A stretch of DNA of 64,000 nucleotides from positions 1 to 64,000 of the forward strand of contig NZ_JAAALA010000006.1 in NCBI RefSeq assembly GCF_009905535.1, in the 5' to 3' direction. The DNA is from Caulobacter sp. SLTY (GTDB lineage Bacteria; Pseudomonadota; Alphaproteobacteria; Caulobacterales; Caulobacteraceae). Positions 63,201 through 64,000 of the stretch are shown here, one piece after another. Below the pieces are notes generated by a model. It was given only the letters and a program-made list of their open reading frames with translations. It was not told the origin of the DNA and made no database searches. Positions within the stretch are counted from its first letter, which is position 1, and the number at the start of each line of letters is the position of its first letter. Position numbers and translations under genes: made by a program.

Positions 63201-64000
63201 GGAAGTCTGGGTCAGTGACGGGACTGCGGCGGGCACCACCGTCCTCAAGGAAATCGGCACGGGCTCGGACAGCGGTTTCGTCTCCGGCCTGACCGTGCTG
63301 GGCGACCGGGCGGTGTTTTCCGCCCGCAGCACGGCCGAGGGGCAGGAGCTGTGGGTCACCGACGGGACGACCGCGGGAACCCAGGTGATCGACCTCAACG
63401 TCGGCGGCGGCTGGTCGAGCTCGACATCCTTCGTCGTCTTCAACGGCCTGATCTATTTCGCCGCCTCCGCCTCGACCACGGGAAGCGAAATCTGGAAGAC
63501 CGACGGCACGGTCGCCGGCACCAGCGTCGCCTTTGAGCTGACGGCCGGAACCAGCGGGTCCGGCATCACGTCCCTGATCGTCGCCGACGGCCGGCTGATG
63601 TTCATCGCCTCGGCGGACGGCGTTGGGCAGGAGGTGTGGACCAGCGACGGCACCCTGGCCGGGACCCATCGGATCACCGAGACCAGCACCCCGAACAGCG
63701 CCTCTCCCACAGGCGCGATCCTTCTGCCTGGTCTTCCCACCCCGGTCGGCACGCCCGGTGACGACAGCCTGACCGGCGGCGGCGCCGCCGAGACCATCAA
63801 CGGCCTGGCCGGCGAAGACATCCTCTACGGCATGGGCGGAGACGACATCCTCGACGGCGGCGATCTGGCTGACCAGCTCTACGGCGGCGATGGCCTCGAC
63901 GACCTGGTCGGCGGCTCTGGCGGCGACCTGCTCGATGGCGGCGCCGGGGCGGACGAGATGAGCGGTGGGGCCGGCGGCGACACCTATGTGGTCGATGACG
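60247..64000 (+). CDS. Giant ELP-repeat protein with RTX (haemolysin-type calcium-binding) region, cut by the window edge
   Basis: An uninterrupted frame of at least 1251 codons begins at ATG 60247 (GGGGGA upstream). The first 1,150 residues contain 24 copies of an ELWVTDGTxAGT-type motif, one about every 48 residues (first Glu at residue 16, last at residue 1129); three copies are degenerate. After residue 1168 come Gly/Asp-rich RTX nonapeptides (GGDGLDDLVGG, GGAGADEMSGG) that bind calcium and mark type I-secreted proteins. There is no N-terminal signal peptide. The C terminus and secretion signal are outside the window. It is probably a secreted surface or adhesion protein. Confidence 0.93.
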   Translation, partial: MSRQIFAANDGVNGIELWITDGTEAGTVLLADINPGAASSSPANFILVGGRIVFTATSAAGGSELWVTDGTALGTLQLRDILPGASSSSVANLTLVGDKLFFTASDGTSGVELYVTDGTMDGTFRVADINPGSGSASIANLQVLGDKLIFRAATSATGVEYWVSDGTTAGTFQLLDMRSGSASSSHSSYRLAGDKLYIVASEPTYGQELWVTDGVTLTRLTDINAGSASSSISVREEVGGRLLFLANNGSGNSRLWSTDGTVAGTQALDAAAGSAAAYYQQFTAFAGKVVYVFQEPGLSASEPWITDGTAAGTMRLKDVFPGATGSQAQQFTVVGDRLCFTATDGAAGFELWVTDGTTAGTQRLADIATGTADAFPSGYVGMGDLVFFSAQTTAEGRELWVLDTTTGSAALVKDIAAGATGSSPFIVGVIGDRLVFTANDGVNGGELWSTDGTEAGTELLSDASAGNGGSVTNKFFVGDRIVMTIDSDRYGLELWATDGTAAGTHLLLDAQTGISDGAYTNFLIDDGRLYFTVTTLDGGSERWSTDGTVAGSAMVRDINATETLGAAVTLQAFGEVAGGYVFKSSTPATGLELWFTDGSGSPAVLLAEIEPGPLSPGSFGEPVAAGGKLFFLAENDLQGREVWVTDGTPAGTHIVADIAPGIGDGVINGGLTAIGDKVFFSGYSAGDYRPWISDGTSAGTFSLGELIPSQAEAVVYIERVVALGDHIIFTTWDNYNGAMQLWTTDGTVAGTVHQAMISDSSLVVMGGKAYFAGIAAGTGGELWVTDGTTAGTTLVKDIWSGASSGSPRDLAVVGDRIFFSASSSSTSGSDLWMSDGTAAGTMLVRDIASGSASSSPEGFDSATGAYIGLPNGKAIFSATTAANGRELYVTDGTSAGTLRLSDIVSGAGNGFSGLRDYEYKLVGNKLFFIGSTSAAGAEPWVTDGTAAGTLLLKDIYSGANPSNVHSWAALNNKALFLATSTTSGTEVWVSDGTAAGTTVLKEIGTGSDSGFVSGLTVLGDRAVFSARSTAEGQELWVTDGTTAGTQVIDLNVGGGWSSSTSFVVFNGLIYFAASASTTGSEIWKTDGTVAGTSVAFELTAGTSGSGITSLIVADGRLMFIASADGVGQEVWTSDGTLAGTHRITETSTPNSASPTGAILLPGLPTPVGTPGDDSLTGGGAAETINGLAGEDILYGMGGDDILDGGDLADQLYGGDGLDDLVGGSGGDLLDGGAGADEMSGGAGGDTYVVDD

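Noticed and set aside
60247..63700. CRISPR array or tandem DNA repeat in the ELP region
   Set aside because: The periodicity is at protein level; codon choice differs between units and the spacing is not constant at the DNA level.
62323..63821. Minus-strand frames across the ELP repeats
   Set aside because: They are antisense translations of the repeat motif (recurring PAAVPSVTH-type blocks) and have no independent support.

Overview
This window is about 64 kb of GC-rich chromosome from an alphaproteobacterium, most likely Caulobacterales (Caulobacter/Phenylobacterium-like). Pointers are a DUF1465 protein of the RcdA type (a CtrA-degradation adaptor family), GANTC (CcrM-type) sites, a Flp pilin of the Caulobacter PilA type, a TonB-dependent receptor, and alphaproteobacterial small families (DUF1192, DUF1178, GFA). 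No tRNA, rRNA, CRISPR array, insertion sequence or prophage gene was recognised. Almost all of the window is ordinary, densely packed housekeeping sequence.

Layout. 1-25.6 kb: the ancestral transcription/translation cluster, all on the minus strand and in the classical order rplK-rplA, rplJ-rplL, rpoB-rpoC, rpsL-rpsG-fusA-tuf, but split by four inserted blocks: a GT14 glycosyltransferase, TetR/MpaB-type oxygenase pair and a small protein between L1 and L10; an M61 peptidase, DUF2306 protein, LytTR regulator and GFA enzyme between L7/L12 and rpoB; a vgr-like HELQH protein, a membrane-anchored hypothetical, a zinc-ribbon protein and an S9 peptidase between rpoC and rpsL. 26-29.3 kb: GST, quinone oxidoreductase, DUF1192, rcdA behind a sigma-54-like promoter, and rpmE. 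29.4-35.6 kb: an ABC exporter, a cyanide-insensitive-type bd oxidase (cydA, cydB and a 49-residue third subunit), then SDR and enoyl-CoA hydratase genes. 35.6-38.6 kb: MATE pump, a structured leader with terminator, and lysC. 38.7-43.1 kb: ubiG, the comF-grxC-nitrilase-DUF1178 operon, a methyltransferase and a Flp pilin. 43-45.8 kb: a peptidyl-prolyl isomerase-argJ-mutT operon. 46-49.2 kb: a Glu-substituted receiver protein, rpoH and rluD-like. 49.4-55.4 kb: TonB receptor, an encapsulin-type ferritin without encapsulin divergent from phoD, hisI and folE. 55.5-60.1 kb: cysS-SRPBCC-IscU-like-yidD-thrS. 60.2 kb to the end: the start of a giant ELP-repeat/RTX secreted protein that runs off the window.

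The non-coding DNA is informative: five long inverted-repeat elements (two of one family), several strong terminators, candidate TetR and divergent-promoter operators, a perfect DnaA box and candidate sigma-54 and sigma-32 promoters. The most interesting items are the ELP/RTX giant, the orphan EncFtn-like ferritin with its palindrome, the sigma-54-like promoter before rcdA, the structured element upstream of the MATE gene, and the phosphomimetic-looking receiver. No clearly new multi-gene system is evident.
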